Assembly: GCA_005768755.1 (NCBI GenBank)
Contig: VAFL01000014.1
Location: forward strand, 1-64,000
DNA from: Paracoccus denitrificans
GTDB lineage: Bacteria; Pseudomonadota; Alphaproteobacteria; Rhodobacterales; Rhodobacteraceae
Direction: 5' to 3'
DNA length: 64,000 nt
A model generated the notes under the pieces. That model did no database searches and was not told where the DNA came from. It was given only the letters and a program-made list of their open reading frames with translations. The first letter of the stretch is position 1. The number at the start of each line of letters is the position of its first letter. Positions 32,897-42,487 of this stretch are shown here, one piece after another. A program made the translations under genes and the position numbers.

Positions 32897-35800
32897 ATGA
32901 GCATGGACAAGACTTTCGACGCCACCAGTGCCGAAGCCCGCATCAGCGCCGAGTGGGAGGCCGCGAATGCCTTTGCGGCAGGCGCGAACGCGCAGCCCGG
33001 GGCCGAGGCGTTTTCCGTGGTGATCCCGCCCCCGAACGTCACCGGCAGCCTGCATATCGGCCACGCGCTGAACAACACGCTGCAGGACATTCTTGTCCGC
33101 TGGCACAGGATGCGCGGTTTTGACGTGCTGTGGCAGCCGGGGCAGGACCATGCAGGGATTGCCACCCAGATGGTTGTCGAACGCCAGATGGCCGAGCGGC
33201 AGGAGCCGAACCGGCGCGACATCGGGCGCGACGCCTTCGTTGAAAAGATCTGGGCGTGGAAGCAGGAATCCGGCGGCACGATCATCAATCAGTTGAAGCG
33301 CCTTGGTGCCAGCTGTGACTGGTCGCGTAACGCCTTCACCATGTCCGGCGCCCCCGGTGCGCCTGCGGGCGAGGAAGGCAATTTCCACGACGCAGTGATC
33401 CGGGTTTTCGTGGACCTCTATGACAAGGGCATCATCTATCGCGGCAAGCGGCTGGTGAACTGGGACCCGCATTTCGAAACCGCCATCAGCGATCTGGAGG
33501 TCGAGAACCGCGAGGTTCCCGGCCATATGTGGCATTTCAAATACCCGCTCGCGGGTGGCGAGACTTATGAATATGTCGAGCGTGACGAAGACGGAAACGT
33601 CACCCTGCGCGAGACCCGCGATTATATCAGCATCGCCACGACCCGCCCCGAAACCATGCTGGGCGATGGCGCGGTGGCGGTTCATCCCGATGATGCGCGA
33701 TACGCGCCCATCGTCGGCAAGCTGGTCGAAGTTCCGGTCGGTCCGAAGGAACATCGCCGCCTGATCCCGATCATCACCGACGAATACCCCGACCCTGATT
33801 TCGGGTCCGGCGCGGTGAAGATCACCGGCGCGCATGACTTCAACGACTACGGCGTCGCCACGCGCAACAACATCCCGCTTTACGCGTTGATGGATACCAA
33901 AGGTGCCATGCGAGAGGATGGGCTTTCCTATGCTGAAAGCGCCGCCATCGCGACCCGTGCTGCGGGGGGCGAGGATGTGGGCGATGTCTCGACTGTCAAT
34001 CTTGTGCCCGAAGACCTGCGCGGGTTGGACCGCTATGACGCGCGCAAGCAGGTGATCGACCAGATCAATGCCGAAGGGTTGGCCGTCACTTATCTGCACA
34101 AGGAAATCGACAAGGAAACCGGGGCCGAGCATCTGGAACGCCGCGCTCTGGTCGATGCCAAACCGATCATGCAGCCCTTTGGCGACCGTTCGGGCGTGGT
34201 GATCGAGCCGATGCTGACCGATCAGTGGTTCGTCGATACGGCCCGCATTGTCGGCCCGGCGCTGGAGGCCGTGCGTGATGGCCGCACCCAGATCCTGCCC
34301 GAACAGCACCGCAAGGTCTATTTCAACTGGCTGGAAAACATCGAGCCCTGGACCATCTCGCGCCAGCTGTGGTGGGGACACCAGATCCCGGTCTGGTATG
34401 GACTGGATCTTGAACCGCCGGCCTTCACCGATGACGAAGGTGATGGCGCGCTGGATGAAGTTGAACTGTTCGAACTGCTGGTAGACGGTCTTGTCCAGAA
34501 GGGCGACTTCCACCATGCCGCGCAAAATTTCGATGGCGTCGTCGATAAATTCCGCGACGATATTGCGGGCCTGCCACAGCCACTTGAAATATCACGTGTC
34601 ATCGAAGTGTCCGATCGCGAGGCTGCGATTGATGCCTTCGCGCAGGGTCTGGCGAGTTATAACCTGTCGCAGGACCCGACCCAGCTGGTCTATCCCGTCT
34701 GGCGCGACCCCGACGTACTCGACACCTGGTTCTCCTCGGGCCTGTGGCCCATCGGCACGCTCGGCTGGCCGGAAGACACACCGGAAATGCGCAAGTATTT
34801 CCCCACCGACGTGCTGGTCACCGGCTTTGACATCATCTTCTTCTGGGTGGCCCGGATGATGATGATGCAACTAGAAGTCGTAGGCGATATTCCGTTTCAC
34901 ACGGTCTATGTCCACGGCCTGGTTCGCGACGAAAAAGGCGCGAAGATGTCCAAGTCGAAGGGCAATGTCATCGACCCGCTGACACTGATCGACGAATACG
35001 GTGCCGACCCGCTGCGCTTTACACTGACCAGCATGGCGGCGATGGGGCGGGACCCCAAGCTGGGTCCGAAGCATGTCGAGGCGAACCGAAACTTCGTCAC
35101 CAAGATCTGGAACGCCACCCGCTTTGCCGAGATGAACGGCGTTCGCGGCGGTGGTGACCGTCCCAATCCACAGCATACCGTGAACCGCTGGATCATCGGC
35201 GAAGTTGCACGGGCTGCGCAGGCGATGGATGCGGCGCTTGAAACCTATCGCTTCAACGATGCGGCGACCGGGCTTTACGCCTTCGTCTGGGGCAAGGTCT
35301 GCGATTGGTATGTCGAATTCGCAAAGCCCCTGTTCGACGGCGAATATGCCGATGAAACTCGTGCCACGATGGGCTGGGTGCTGGACCAGTGCTATGCGCT
35401 GCTGCATCCGATCATGCCCTTCGTGACAGAGGAGCTGTGGGCGTTGACCGGGGACCGCCAGAAAATGCTGGTGCATGGTGACTGGCCGGAATTTGGCGCC
35501 GATCTGATCGATGCCGAGGCCGACCGGCAGATGAACTGGGTGATTCAACTGATCGAGAACATCCGTTCGGCCCGCGCCCAGATGGGTGTTCCGGCAGGTG
35601 CGAAGCTTGACCTGATGGTGACCGAGGCAGACGCCCCGGCCCGTGCGGCTCTGGCGGCCAATGGTCCGCTGATCGAACGTCTGGCCCGTGTGAATGCGCC
35701 GCAAGATGGCGCATCGGGCAAGGGCATGATCGCGGTCGGCATGCCGGGCGCGTCTTTCGCGCTGCCGATCGGGGATGTGATTGACGTATCCGCCGAGACC

Positions 35801-35989
35801 GCGCGGCTGGAAAAGAACGCGGCCAAGGTGGGTAAGGACGCGGACGGCTTGCGCAAGCGGCTCGACAATCCGAAATTCGTCGAGAATGCCGATTTCGAAG
35901 TGATCGAGGAGACCCGTCAGAAGCTGGCCGATCTGGACGAAGACCTGACCCGAATCAACGCGGCGCTGGCGCAGCTGAAGGCGATGTAA
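32897..35989 (+). CDS. valS: Valyl-tRNA synthetase
   Basis: ValRS charges tRNA-Val and edits threonine. The 1030-residue class I enzyme shows the HIGH motif in PNVTGSLHIGHALN, the editing domain (TTRPETMLGD), the WFSSGLWP block and KMSKSKGNVIDP near residue 685. A C-terminal coiled coil ends the protein. AGGGG seven bases upstream of ATG 32897 fixes the start; the frame is open for 248 more codons upstream, but only antisense to the lipid kinase gene. The stop overlaps the DUF1992 start by one base. Confidence 0.97.
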   Translation: MSMDKTFDATSAEARISAEWEAANAFAAGANAQPGAEAFSVVIPPPNVTGSLHIGHALNNTLQDILVRWHRMRGFDVLWQPGQDHAGIATQMVVERQMAERQEPNRRDIGRDAFVEKIWAWKQESGGTIINQLKRLGASCDWSRNAFTMSGAPGAPAGEEGNFHDAVIRVFVDLYDKGIIYRGKRLVNWDPHFETAISDLEVENREVPGHMWHFKYPLAGGETYEYVERDEDGNVTLRETRDYISIATTRPETMLGDGAVAVHPDDARYAPIVGKLVEVPVGPKEHRRLIPIITDEYPDPDFGSGAVKITGAHDFNDYGVATRNNIPLYALMDTKGAMREDGLSYAESAAIATRAAGGEDVGDVSTVNLVPEDLRGLDRYDARKQVIDQINAEGLAVTYLHKEIDKETGAEHLERRALVDAKPIMQPFGDRSGVVIEPMLTDQWFVDTARIVGPALEAVRDGRTQILPEQHRKVYFNWLENIEPWTISRQLWWGHQIPVWYGLDLEPPAFTDDEGDGALDEVELFELLVDGLVQKGDFHHAAQNFDGVVDKFRDDIAGLPQPLEISRVIEVSDREAAIDAFAQGLASYNLSQDPTQLVYPVWRDPDVLDTWFSSGLWPIGTLGWPEDTPEMRKYFPTDVLVTGFDIIFFWVARMMMMQLEVVGDIPFHTVYVHGLVRDEKGAKMSKSKGNVIDPLTLIDEYGADPLRFTLTSMAAMGRDPKLGPKHVEANRNFVTKIWNATRFAEMNGVRGGGDRPNPQHTVNRWIIGEVARAAQAMDAALETYRFNDAATGLYAFVWGKVCDWYVEFAKPLFDGEYADETRATMGWVLDQCYALLHPIMPFVTEELWALTGDRQKMLVHGDWPEFGADLIDAEADRQMNWVIQLIENIRSARAQMGVPAGAKLDLMVTEADAPARAALAANGPLIERLARVNAPQDGASGKGMIAVGMPGASFALPIGDVIDVSAETARLEKNAAKVGKDADGLRKRLDNPKFVENADFEVIEETRQKLADLDEDLTRINAALAQLKAM

Positions 35990-36309
35990 TGCACTGGTTC
36001 GAGCGGATTGCCCAAAGGCGCATCGACGAGGCGGAAGCCAAAGGCGAATTGCGCGGCCTGACGGGCGAAGGCAAACCGCTTGACCGGGAACGCCTGCGCG
36101 AACGGCCCGAGGACGTGCTGCACCGGATGATGGCCGATACCGGCTTCATCCCCGAGGAATTCCGCCTGCGCAAGGAGGTCGAAGCCAAGCGTGCCGTTCT
36201 GGCCCAAATCGACGACGCGGAGGAGCGCCACGCGCTGCAACGTCATATCTCGCTGCTGGAACTGCGCGCCAATATTGCGACGGACGCACGCCGTTCAAGC
36301 GCCCGCTGA
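35989..36309 (+). CDS. DUF1992 (DnaJ-C28-like conserved domain) protein
   Basis: This 106-residue protein has the DUF1992 pattern: FERIAQRRIDEAEAKGELRG, LTGEGKPLD, then a helical region with MADTGFIPEE. The domain is also found in eukaryotic DNAJC28 but without a J domain here. Its biochemical role is unknown. The start shares one base with the valS stop (TAATG), so translation is coupled to valS. Confidence 0.85.
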   Translation: MHWFERIAQRRIDEAEAKGELRGLTGEGKPLDRERLRERPEDVLHRMMADTGFIPEEFRLRKEVEAKRAVLAQIDDAEERHALQRHISLLELRANIATDARRSSAR

Positions 36310-36380
36310 TCTTGTCAGTGTCCTGACATCGCCCGGTGAAACTCGCATTAAGCGGGGGGTGTGCCCTACGCGAGCAGGGC

Positions 36381-37082
36381 CTAGTCGGGCATCAGCATAT
36401 AGCCGGCACCGCGGACCGTCTGCAGATAGCGCGGTTCTTTCGGGTCCGGTTCGATCTTGCGGCGCAGGCGGGTGATCTGAACATCAATGGCACGGTCGGA
36501 ACTGTCGCTTTCGTCCGATGGTGTTCGCCCCAGATCCTGCGTCAGATCCAGCCGGCTGACCGCCTCGCCCGGGGTTTCGGCCAGGCGCCGCAACAAGGCT
36601 GCCTCGGTGCCGGTCAGGTGAATGTGGTTGTCGCCTTCGAACAACTGGCCGCGCTCGGTATCGTAGCGCAGCGGTCCCAGGGTCATGAACTTGGGACCGG
36701 CAGGCTGGGCCTGCGGCACCCGGCGCAGGATGGCGGACATGCGCAGCAACAGTTCGCGTGGCTCGAACGGCTTTGGCAGGTAATCGTCTGCGCCGGCCTC
36801 AAGCCCCGCGATACGGTCCTCGGTCTCTCCGCGTGCGGTCAGCAGAAGGATCGGCGTGGTGATGCGCTTTCGCAAGTCACGTGTCAGCGCGATCCCGTCC
36901 TCGCCGGGCATCATCACGTCCAGCACGATCAGATCGAATTCCAGCCCGCGAAGCAATCTGCGCGCATGCGTGGCATCGGTGGCCATCGAAACCATGTAAT
37001 CGTTCTTGATCAGGAACTTGCGCAGCAGGTTGCGAATACGCTCGTCATCGTCGACCACCAGGATATGGGCAGACTCGATCAT
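36381..37082 (-). CDS. petR: OmpR-family response regulator, PetR-like
   Basis: The 233-residue protein has a receiver domain (acidic pocket Asp11-Asp13, phospho-acceptor Asp55 in LIVLDVMMPGEDG, and a Lys in DDYLPKPFEPREL) and a C-terminal winged-helix DNA-binding domain. It overlaps an upstream MarR-family gene by 4 bp and no histidine kinase is adjacent. This is the arrangement of petP-petR described in Rhodobacter capsulatus, where PetR is essential and was linked to cytochrome bc1 expression. I name it on that context. No pet/fbc genes lie in the window. Confidence 0.85.
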   Translation of the reverse strand: MIESAHILVVDDDERIRNLLRKFLIKNDYMVSMATDATHARRLLRGLEFDLIVLDVMMPGEDGIALTRDLRKRITTPILLLTARGETEDRIAGLEAGADDYLPKPFEPRELLLRMSAILRRVPQAQPAGPKFMTLGPLRYDTERGQLFEGDNHIHLTGTEAALLRRLAETPGEAVSRLDLTQDLGRTPSDESDSSDRAIDVQITRLRRKIEPDPKEPRYLQTVRGAGYMLMPD

Positions 37083-37594
37083 TCGGCGGCCTCGGCGTTG
37101 CGCATGTCGCGGAACTGGCGCGCGCCGGCATCGTCCATCATGGCCTCCAGCACGGTGCGAAAACCAGCCACGGCCTGGGGGCCTGCGGCCCGATAGGCTG
37201 CGCGGACGCGCGCACGCTGCGCTTCCGAAAGGCGGCGTTCCAGATCGGCACCGGTGCCGGTCAGATGCAACAATCTCTCGCGTCGGTCGCGCTTGCCGAC
37301 CCGCGATTCGACCAGCCCGTCCGCCAGCAGCGAGCGCAGCACGCGATTGAGCGACTGCTTGGTCACGCCAAGAATATCGAGCAAGGCCGAAACAGTAAGC
37401 CCGGGCTTTCGTGCAATGAAGTGAAGCGCGCGATGATGGGCGCGACCATAATCCATGCCCTCCAGAATTTCATCGGGATCGGCCGTGAAGGCGCGGTAGG
37501 CGAAGAAAAATGCCTCGATCCCGCCACGGATCTGTTCGTCAGTCAGGAACAGAAGATCCTGCCCGCTGACAGTTTTGATCGGCGCTTCTTTCAT
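37079..37594 (-). CDS. petP: MarR-family regulator, PetP-like
   Basis: The 171-residue protein has a MarR winged helix: PGLTVSALLDILGVTKQSLN for the recognition helix and GLVESRVGKRDRRERLLHLT for the wing. A GGAGGG ribosome site precedes ATG 37594. The 4-bp overlap with the OmpR-type gene matches petP-petR of Rhodobacter capsulatus. The upstream gap holds a GTCA/TGAC inverted repeat that could serve autoregulation. Confidence 0.82.
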   Translation of the reverse strand: MKEAPIKTVSGQDLLFLTDEQIRGGIEAFFFAYRAFTADPDEILEGMDYGRAHHRALHFIARKPGLTVSALLDILGVTKQSLNRVLRSLLADGLVESRVGKRDRRERLLHLTGTGADLERRLSEAQRARVRAAYRAAGPQAVAGFRTVLEAMMDDAGARQFRDMRNAEAAE

Positions 37595-37742
37595 CTGCCC
37601 TCCGCGACATATTGGTCTTTTTTACGTCAGCCTTGTTGACTTTCCAAGAAGCAATCGATAGCGATTCTGCATGATTTCGAAATAATCGGTCGAATTTGGC
37701 ATTATTTGCGAAATTAATGGGAATTCTTTGGGCGAGGATGTG
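37595..37742. promoter_or_regulatory. Divergent petP / ilvE promoter region
   Basis: This AT-rich 148-bp gap separates petP and ilvE. An inverted repeat GTCA-(7 bases)-TGAC lies at 37626-37640, close to petP. TTGACT at 37636-37641 could be a -35 box for ilvE, with a weak -10 17 bp further on. A second imperfect repeat (AAATAAT ... ATTATTT) lies at about 37680-37707. Confidence 0.4.
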
Positions 37743-38612
37743 ATGAGCGGAACCTATGACGATCGTGATGGCAAGATATGGATGGATGGCACACTCGTCG
37801 ATTGGCGCGACGCCAAGGTGCATATCCTGACCCATGCGCTGCATTATGCCTCTTCGGTGTTCGAGGGCGAGAGGTGCTATGATGGCAAGATCTTCAAGGG
37901 ACATGAACATTCGCTGCGCCTGATCGAATCGGGCCGACTTCTGGACATGCCGGTTCCCTATTCAGCCGAAGAACTGGACGCCGCGAAACAGGCCGTTCTG
38001 ACGGCCAACGGGCTTGAAAACGCCTACCTGCGCGCGATTGCCTGGCGAGCGTCTGGTCCGGATATGGGCGTCTCAGCGGCGGGCAACCCTGTCAGCGTCG
38101 CCGTCGTCGCATGGGAATGGGGCAGCTATTATGGCGATGCGAAATGGCAAGGCGCGAAGCTGGATATCAGCAAGTGGAAGCGCCCCGATCCCGAAACCAT
38201 ACCCGCCGCTGCCAAGGCCGCAGGCCTTTACATGATCTGCACCATGTCCAAACATGCCGCCGAAGCGAAGGGCTGTTCCGACGCGTTGTTTTACGACTGG
38301 GAAGGTTACGTAGCAGAAGCCACAGGCGCGAATATCTTCTTCGTCAAGGATGGCGAAATTCATACCCCGCTGGCCGACCGCTTCCTGAACGGGATCACCC
38401 GCCAGACCGTCATCCAGATGGCCCGCGACAAGGGCCTGACCGTCCATGAGCGTCGGATTCTGCCCGAAGAGCTGGAAGGTTTCAGCGAATGCTGGCTGAC
38501 CGGGACCGCGGCCGAGGTCACGCCGGTCGGCCAAATCGGGGATTATCACTTCCAGGTCGGCCGGATCACGCGCGATATCGCCGAATCCTATGAACAGCTT
38601 GTCCGCAGCTAA
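37743..38612 (+). CDS. ilvE: Branched-chain amino acid aminotransferase
   Basis: IlvE interconverts valine, leucine and isoleucine with their 2-oxo acids. The 289-residue fold-type IV PLP enzyme shows HALHYASSVFEGERCY near the start, EATGANIFFVKDGEI, and the C-terminal TGTAAEVTPVGQIGDY. The PLP lysine should be the one in CTMSKHAAEAKGCSDAL or nearby. GAGG five to six bases before ATG 37743 sets the start. A short hairpin follows the stop. D-amino acid transaminase is a related alternative, but the sequence blocks fit IlvE. Confidence 0.93.
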   Translation: MSGTYDDRDGKIWMDGTLVDWRDAKVHILTHALHYASSVFEGERCYDGKIFKGHEHSLRLIESGRLLDMPVPYSAEELDAAKQAVLTANGLENAYLRAIAWRASGPDMGVSAAGNPVSVAVVAWEWGSYYGDAKWQGAKLDISKWKRPDPETIPAAAKAAGLYMICTMSKHAAEAKGCSDALFYDWEGYVAEATGANIFFVKDGEIHTPLADRFLNGITRQTVIQMARDKGLTVHERRILPEELEGFSECWLTGTAAEVTPVGQIGDYHFQVGRITRDIAESYEQLVRS

Positions 38613-38622
38613 TCCGCAATGC

Positions 38623-38649
38623 GGGGCGTTGCTTTACGGGCAACGTCCC
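38623..38649 (+). terminator. Possible hairpin after ilvE
   Basis: A stem GGGGCGTTGC / GCAACGTCCC (one G-T pair) with a seven-base loop lies just after the ilvE stop and before the AlkB-like gene. It has no T run, so it may attenuate rather than end transcription. Confidence 0.35.
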
Positions 38650-38664
38650 ACCAGATAGCAGGTT

Positions 38665-39789
38665 ATGAAAATGCCCCTGCGGACCGCCTTGCCCTTCTGG
38701 ATGTCGCTTGGCCTGCTGCCACTGGCTTTGCTGGCGGCATGGCAGGGTGCCTTCTGGTGGATGCTGATGCCTGCCTATGCGTGGTATCTGTCGACGGGGC
38801 TTGACCTGGTTCTTGGCCTGAACCGCGAGAATGCCGATACCACAACCCCGACCGAGGCACTGTTCTGGTATCGGGCGGTCACGATCATCTGGGTGCCGGT
38901 GCAGGTCGGTCTGATCTTCGGGCTGATCTGGTATGCAGGTCATTCCGCGCTGTCCTTCTGGGAACAGATCGGGCTGTTTGTTGGACTAGGCGTCGCTAGC
39001 GGGACCATCGGCATGGTCTACGCGCATGAACTTTTGCATCAGCGTCCCGCTTGGGAGCGTTTTCTGGGCGATGTGCTGCTGGCATCGACGCTGTATTCGC
39101 ATTTCCGGACCGAGCATCTGGTCGTCCATCATTCCTGGGTCGGAACGCCGCGCGATGCGGTATCTGCCCGCTACAATGAGGGCTTCCATCGCTTTTTCTG
39201 GCGCGTGCTTCGTGATGGGCCGCAGAGTGCGTGGCGGGCGGAAAAGGCGCGGCTGGCGCGCGCCGGGCGCAGCGTGTGGGACCGCAAGAACCCGTTCTGG
39301 CGCTATATGTCGCTGCAGGTCGCGATGATCTTGCTGGCGATCTTGCTGGGTGGCTGGATGGGACTGCTGCTGTTCGTGGTTCAGGCCGTCATCGCCGTCT
39401 GGCAACTTGAACTGACGAATTACGTCGAACATTACGGGTTGACCCGCAAGCATCTGGGCGACGGCAAATATGAACATGTAAAGCCGCGCCACAGCTGGAA
39501 CGCGGCGCATACGGCGACGAACTGGCTGCTGATCAATCTGCAGCGCCATTCAGATCACCACTACAAGCCCGACCGTCGCTTTCCACTGCTGCAGACCTAT
39601 TCAGAGGATGAGGCGCCGCAGCTTCCCTTCGGCTATCCCGGCATGACATTTCTGGCGATGATCCCGCCCTTGTGGCGCAAGCGAATGAACCCGCGTGTCC
39701 GGGACTGGCGGCGGCAGTTCTATCCTGAGATCGAGGATTGGGGACCCTATAACCGGGGCGAGCTGCCGATGCCGCGCGGCGCGCTGTAG
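38665..39789 (+). CDS. alkB: Alkane 1-monooxygenase / membrane fatty acid desaturase family (AlkB-type)
   Basis: This 374-residue di-iron membrane protein has all histidine motifs of AlkB: HELLH (His121-His125), HLVVHH (His151-His156), YVEHYGL (His256) and LQRHSDHH (His295-His299). About six hydrophobic segments surround them. AlkB hydroxylates the terminal carbon of alkanes using rubredoxin electrons. No rubredoxin or rubredoxin reductase gene is adjacent, so the substrate may instead be another hydrocarbon chain, for example a fatty acid. It ends at a strong bidirectional terminator. Confidence 0.9.
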   Translation: MKMPLRTALPFWMSLGLLPLALLAAWQGAFWWMLMPAYAWYLSTGLDLVLGLNRENADTTTPTEALFWYRAVTIIWVPVQVGLIFGLIWYAGHSALSFWEQIGLFVGLGVASGTIGMVYAHELLHQRPAWERFLGDVLLASTLYSHFRTEHLVVHHSWVGTPRDAVSARYNEGFHRFFWRVLRDGPQSAWRAEKARLARAGRSVWDRKNPFWRYMSLQVAMILLAILLGGWMGLLLFVVQAVIAVWQLELTNYVEHYGLTRKHLGDGKYEHVKPRHSWNAAHTATNWLLINLQRHSDHHYKPDRRFPLLQTYSEDEAPQLPFGYPGMTFLAMIPPLWRKRMNPRVRDWRRQFYPEIEDWGPYNRGELPMPRGAL

Positions 39790-39853
39790 GGGTGACTGTC
39801 ACGACCGGCCGAGCAGGCTTCTGCCGGTTGTCGCATCGGCAGGGATCCAAAGA

Positions 39854-39883
39854 AAAACGGGCCGCAAACTCGCGGCCCGTTTT
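39854..39883. terminator. Bidirectional intrinsic terminator, alkB / gcd
   Basis: Stem CGGGCCGC / GCGGCCCG extended by AAAA/TTTT pairs, with a six-base loop AAACTC. It has an A tract on the left and a T tract on the right, so it works for both convergent genes. This is the clearest intrinsic terminator in the window. Confidence 0.85.
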
Positions 39884-39893
39884 CAGGTCTGCC

Positions 39894-42302
39894 TCAGCTA
39901 TCCGGCAGGGCGTAGGCGACCACATAATCGCCCCGGTCGGGCGACTGCCGCGCACCGCCGGCCGAGATGACGATATATTGCCGCCCGTCTTCGGGCGAGA
40001 CATATGACATCGGCGTCCCCTGAGAGCCGACAGGCAGGCGGGCTTTCCACACCTCTTCGCCGGTGCGCATGTCGAAGGCGCGCAGCCAATAGTCCTGCGT
40101 GGCGGCAAAGAAGACCAACCCGCCCTCGGTCGCAAGCGAGCCGCCGATCGTCGGCATGCCCACCGGCATCGGCAGGCCCATCTTCACACCGTAAAGGACC
40201 GTGTCCTGCACCGTGCCAAGCGGCACCTCCCACGCGACGGTTTGATCGTCCATGTTGATCGCCGTCAGCGAACCGAAGGGCGGTTTCTGGCAAGGGATGC
40301 CAAGCGGCGACAGGAAGCGATCCTTGATCACAGAGTAGGGCGTGCCCTGCAGCGGCACGGCACCCATGCCGGCATTGACGGATTCGTTGCCGTCCCCGGC
40401 CTGTGCTTCAGCCTCTTGCGGTTCCATATGGACCCACAATCCAAGGCGCATGTCGTTCACGAACAGGGTGTTGCTGTTCGGATCATGCGACAGACCGCCC
40501 CAGTTCATCCCGCCAAGCGAGCCGGGATAGGACAGCGAGTAATCGACGTCCGGCGCGGTAAAAAGCCCTTCGTAGCGATACCCCTTGAAGATATAGCGGC
40601 ACATCAGCTGATCGAAGGGCGTGGCACCCCACATATCAGCCTCGGTCAGAGGGCCGACCCCGATCTGGGGCATCCCGACCGAGAAGGGCTGCGTTTCGGC
40701 ATAATTCTCGTCCGGGATATTGGCGGGCAGAACCTCACGCTCTTCCACTTCGGTCAGCGGCTCGCCTGTGGCGCGGTCCAGAACGAAGATCTGTCCGGCC
40801 TTGGTGCCGAAGACGAGCGCAGGCGTGCCGTCGAAATCGATCAGCGTCGGCTGCATCGGAACGTCGAAATCCCACAGATCGTGGTGGACGGTCTGATACT
40901 TCCACCGCTCATCCCCGGTGGTCGCATCCAGCGCCAGCAGCGTCGCGCCATATTCTTCGTCCTCGGGCGTGCGTTCCACCCCCCACAGGTCGATGGCGGC
41001 GCTGCCGACTGGCAGGAAGACGGTGTTCGACGACGCATCATATGTCATCGGCGCCCAGACGTTCGGGGTCGAGCGTGTGTAGACATCATCGCCCGTCGGT
41101 GCCTGCCGGTCATCAGGATCGCCCGGATCGAAGGCCCACCGCATTTCGCCCGTGATGACGTCGAAGCCGCGAACGACGCCGCCCGGCATATCAAGCGCCA
41201 CGTTATCGGCAACGCGGCCGCCGACGACGACGGTGGTCCCTGCCATCACGGGTGGCGACGTTACTTCGTAAAGCGGCGATTCAGAGTTGCCGAGGCCGAG
41301 TTTCAGATTGACCGTGCCATTGTCGCCAAAGTCGGTGCAAAGCTCGCCCGTGTCGGCATCAAGCGCGACAAGCAGCGCGTCGATGGTGTTCATGATGATC
41401 CGGCGACGGCAGGCCGCGTCTTCTGGAAGCTGAACCGGCGTGACGTCGCTTGCATCGGCCGTATCCGGTTCAGGCAGCGGAGCATCGATATCGAAATAGG
41501 CAAGGCCGCGGCAGCGAACCCAGACGGTCGTTTCCGTGGGGAAATCGTGACGCCAGTTCTCCTCGCCCGAAGTGGCGTTAAGCGAGATGACGGTGTTGTG
41601 CGGCGTGCAAAGGAACAGATCTTCGCCCACCTGCAGAGGCGTGCTTTGATCTTCGGCACCGCCCCCGGTGCTGTCGGGAATGTCGCCGGTCTGGAAGGTC
41701 CATGCGACCTCAAGCTGGTTCACATTCTCGGGCGTGATCTGATTGATCGCGGCGAAGCGGTTCTGATCCGGCGTTCCGCCATATTCGGGCCAGTCCTGCG
41801 CCTGATCAGCGTCGGCTGAAGGCTGGGCAAGTTCAACGGTCGCATTGCGAACGCCATGCGGCTGGAACATGCCCCAGCCAAAGCCGATCACTGCCAGTAG
41901 CCCGACGCCTGCGATGCCCAGGAAGGGCAGCGTCATCGGCATCCGGCCATCCCGCTTCAGCGTCAACGGGTGCAGGGCCATGATGACGACGAAGGCGCAG
42001 AGGAAGGTGAATATCCGGGCATGAAGCGGCCAGAATTCAAGGCCGACTTCCCAGTAGGCCCAGACGACCGTTGCGACAAATGCCACAACATAGACGGCTG
42101 CTCCGGCAGGCTCGCCCCGCGCGATCAGCACGCCCGAAATCAGCAGCGCCAGCCCCATCAGCACATAATACCAGCTTCCGTCCCTTGCGATCAGCATGAC
42201 GCCGCCGATCGTCAGGCCAAGGCCCGCAAGCGCGACAAGCGTGCCGAGCAGGATCATCAACCATGTCAGAGGTGCGGAAAGCGTCGAATTTCGATCGGTC
42301 AT
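39894..42302 (-). CDS. gcd: Membrane-bound PQQ-dependent glucose-type dehydrogenase
   Basis: The 802-residue protein has five hydrophobic segments in the first 140 residues and then a large periplasmic beta-propeller of the quinoprotein type. It matches the membrane-bound glucose/quinate/shikimate dehydrogenase family: DWPEYGGTPDQNRFAAINQI at the propeller start, WKYQTVHHDLWDFDVPMQPT, and PGSLGGMNWGG. The enzyme oxidises aldose or cyclitol substrates in the periplasm and feeds electrons to ubiquinone. PQQ synthesis genes are not in the window. Glucose versus quinate cannot be decided by eye. Upstream it is insulated from ccrM by a terminator. Confidence 0.92.
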   Translation of the reverse strand: MTDRNSTLSAPLTWLMILLGTLVALAGLGLTIGGVMLIARDGSWYYVLMGLALLISGVLIARGEPAGAAVYVVAFVATVVWAYWEVGLEFWPLHARIFTFLCAFVVIMALHPLTLKRDGRMPMTLPFLGIAGVGLLAVIGFGWGMFQPHGVRNATVELAQPSADADQAQDWPEYGGTPDQNRFAAINQITPENVNQLEVAWTFQTGDIPDSTGGGAEDQSTPLQVGEDLFLCTPHNTVISLNATSGEENWRHDFPTETTVWVRCRGLAYFDIDAPLPEPDTADASDVTPVQLPEDAACRRRIIMNTIDALLVALDADTGELCTDFGDNGTVNLKLGLGNSESPLYEVTSPPVMAGTTVVVGGRVADNVALDMPGGVVRGFDVITGEMRWAFDPGDPDDRQAPTGDDVYTRSTPNVWAPMTYDASSNTVFLPVGSAAIDLWGVERTPEDEEYGATLLALDATTGDERWKYQTVHHDLWDFDVPMQPTLIDFDGTPALVFGTKAGQIFVLDRATGEPLTEVEEREVLPANIPDENYAETQPFSVGMPQIGVGPLTEADMWGATPFDQLMCRYIFKGYRYEGLFTAPDVDYSLSYPGSLGGMNWGGLSHDPNSNTLFVNDMRLGLWVHMEPQEAEAQAGDGNESVNAGMGAVPLQGTPYSVIKDRFLSPLGIPCQKPPFGSLTAINMDDQTVAWEVPLGTVQDTVLYGVKMGLPMPVGMPTIGGSLATEGGLVFFAATQDYWLRAFDMRTGEEVWKARLPVGSQGTPMSYVSPEDGRQYIVISAGGARQSPDRGDYVVAYALPDS

Positions 42303-42487
42303 CGCCTCGTCCTTTTGTTATTATGGATATGTTTGGTTAGATCGAGCGCGGCCAGAACGGACAATCCACCGGCGATCTGCCTGTTCACAACATTTCAAAC
42401 CATCGCGACATGGGCAAGCCATGATGCCCGCCAATTGGGTTTCGCCGCGGCGGCAGATGCAAAAATGCAAATCCGGATCGCCCCACG
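42303..42487 (-). promoter_or_regulatory. gcd promoter region
   Basis: This 185-bp stretch between the ccrM terminator and the gcd start must hold the gcd promoter. A Shine-Dalgarno AAGGACGAGG lies just before ATG 42302. It is AT-richer near the gene (ATAATAACAAAAGG on the minus strand). I found no clear operator. Confidence 0.35.
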
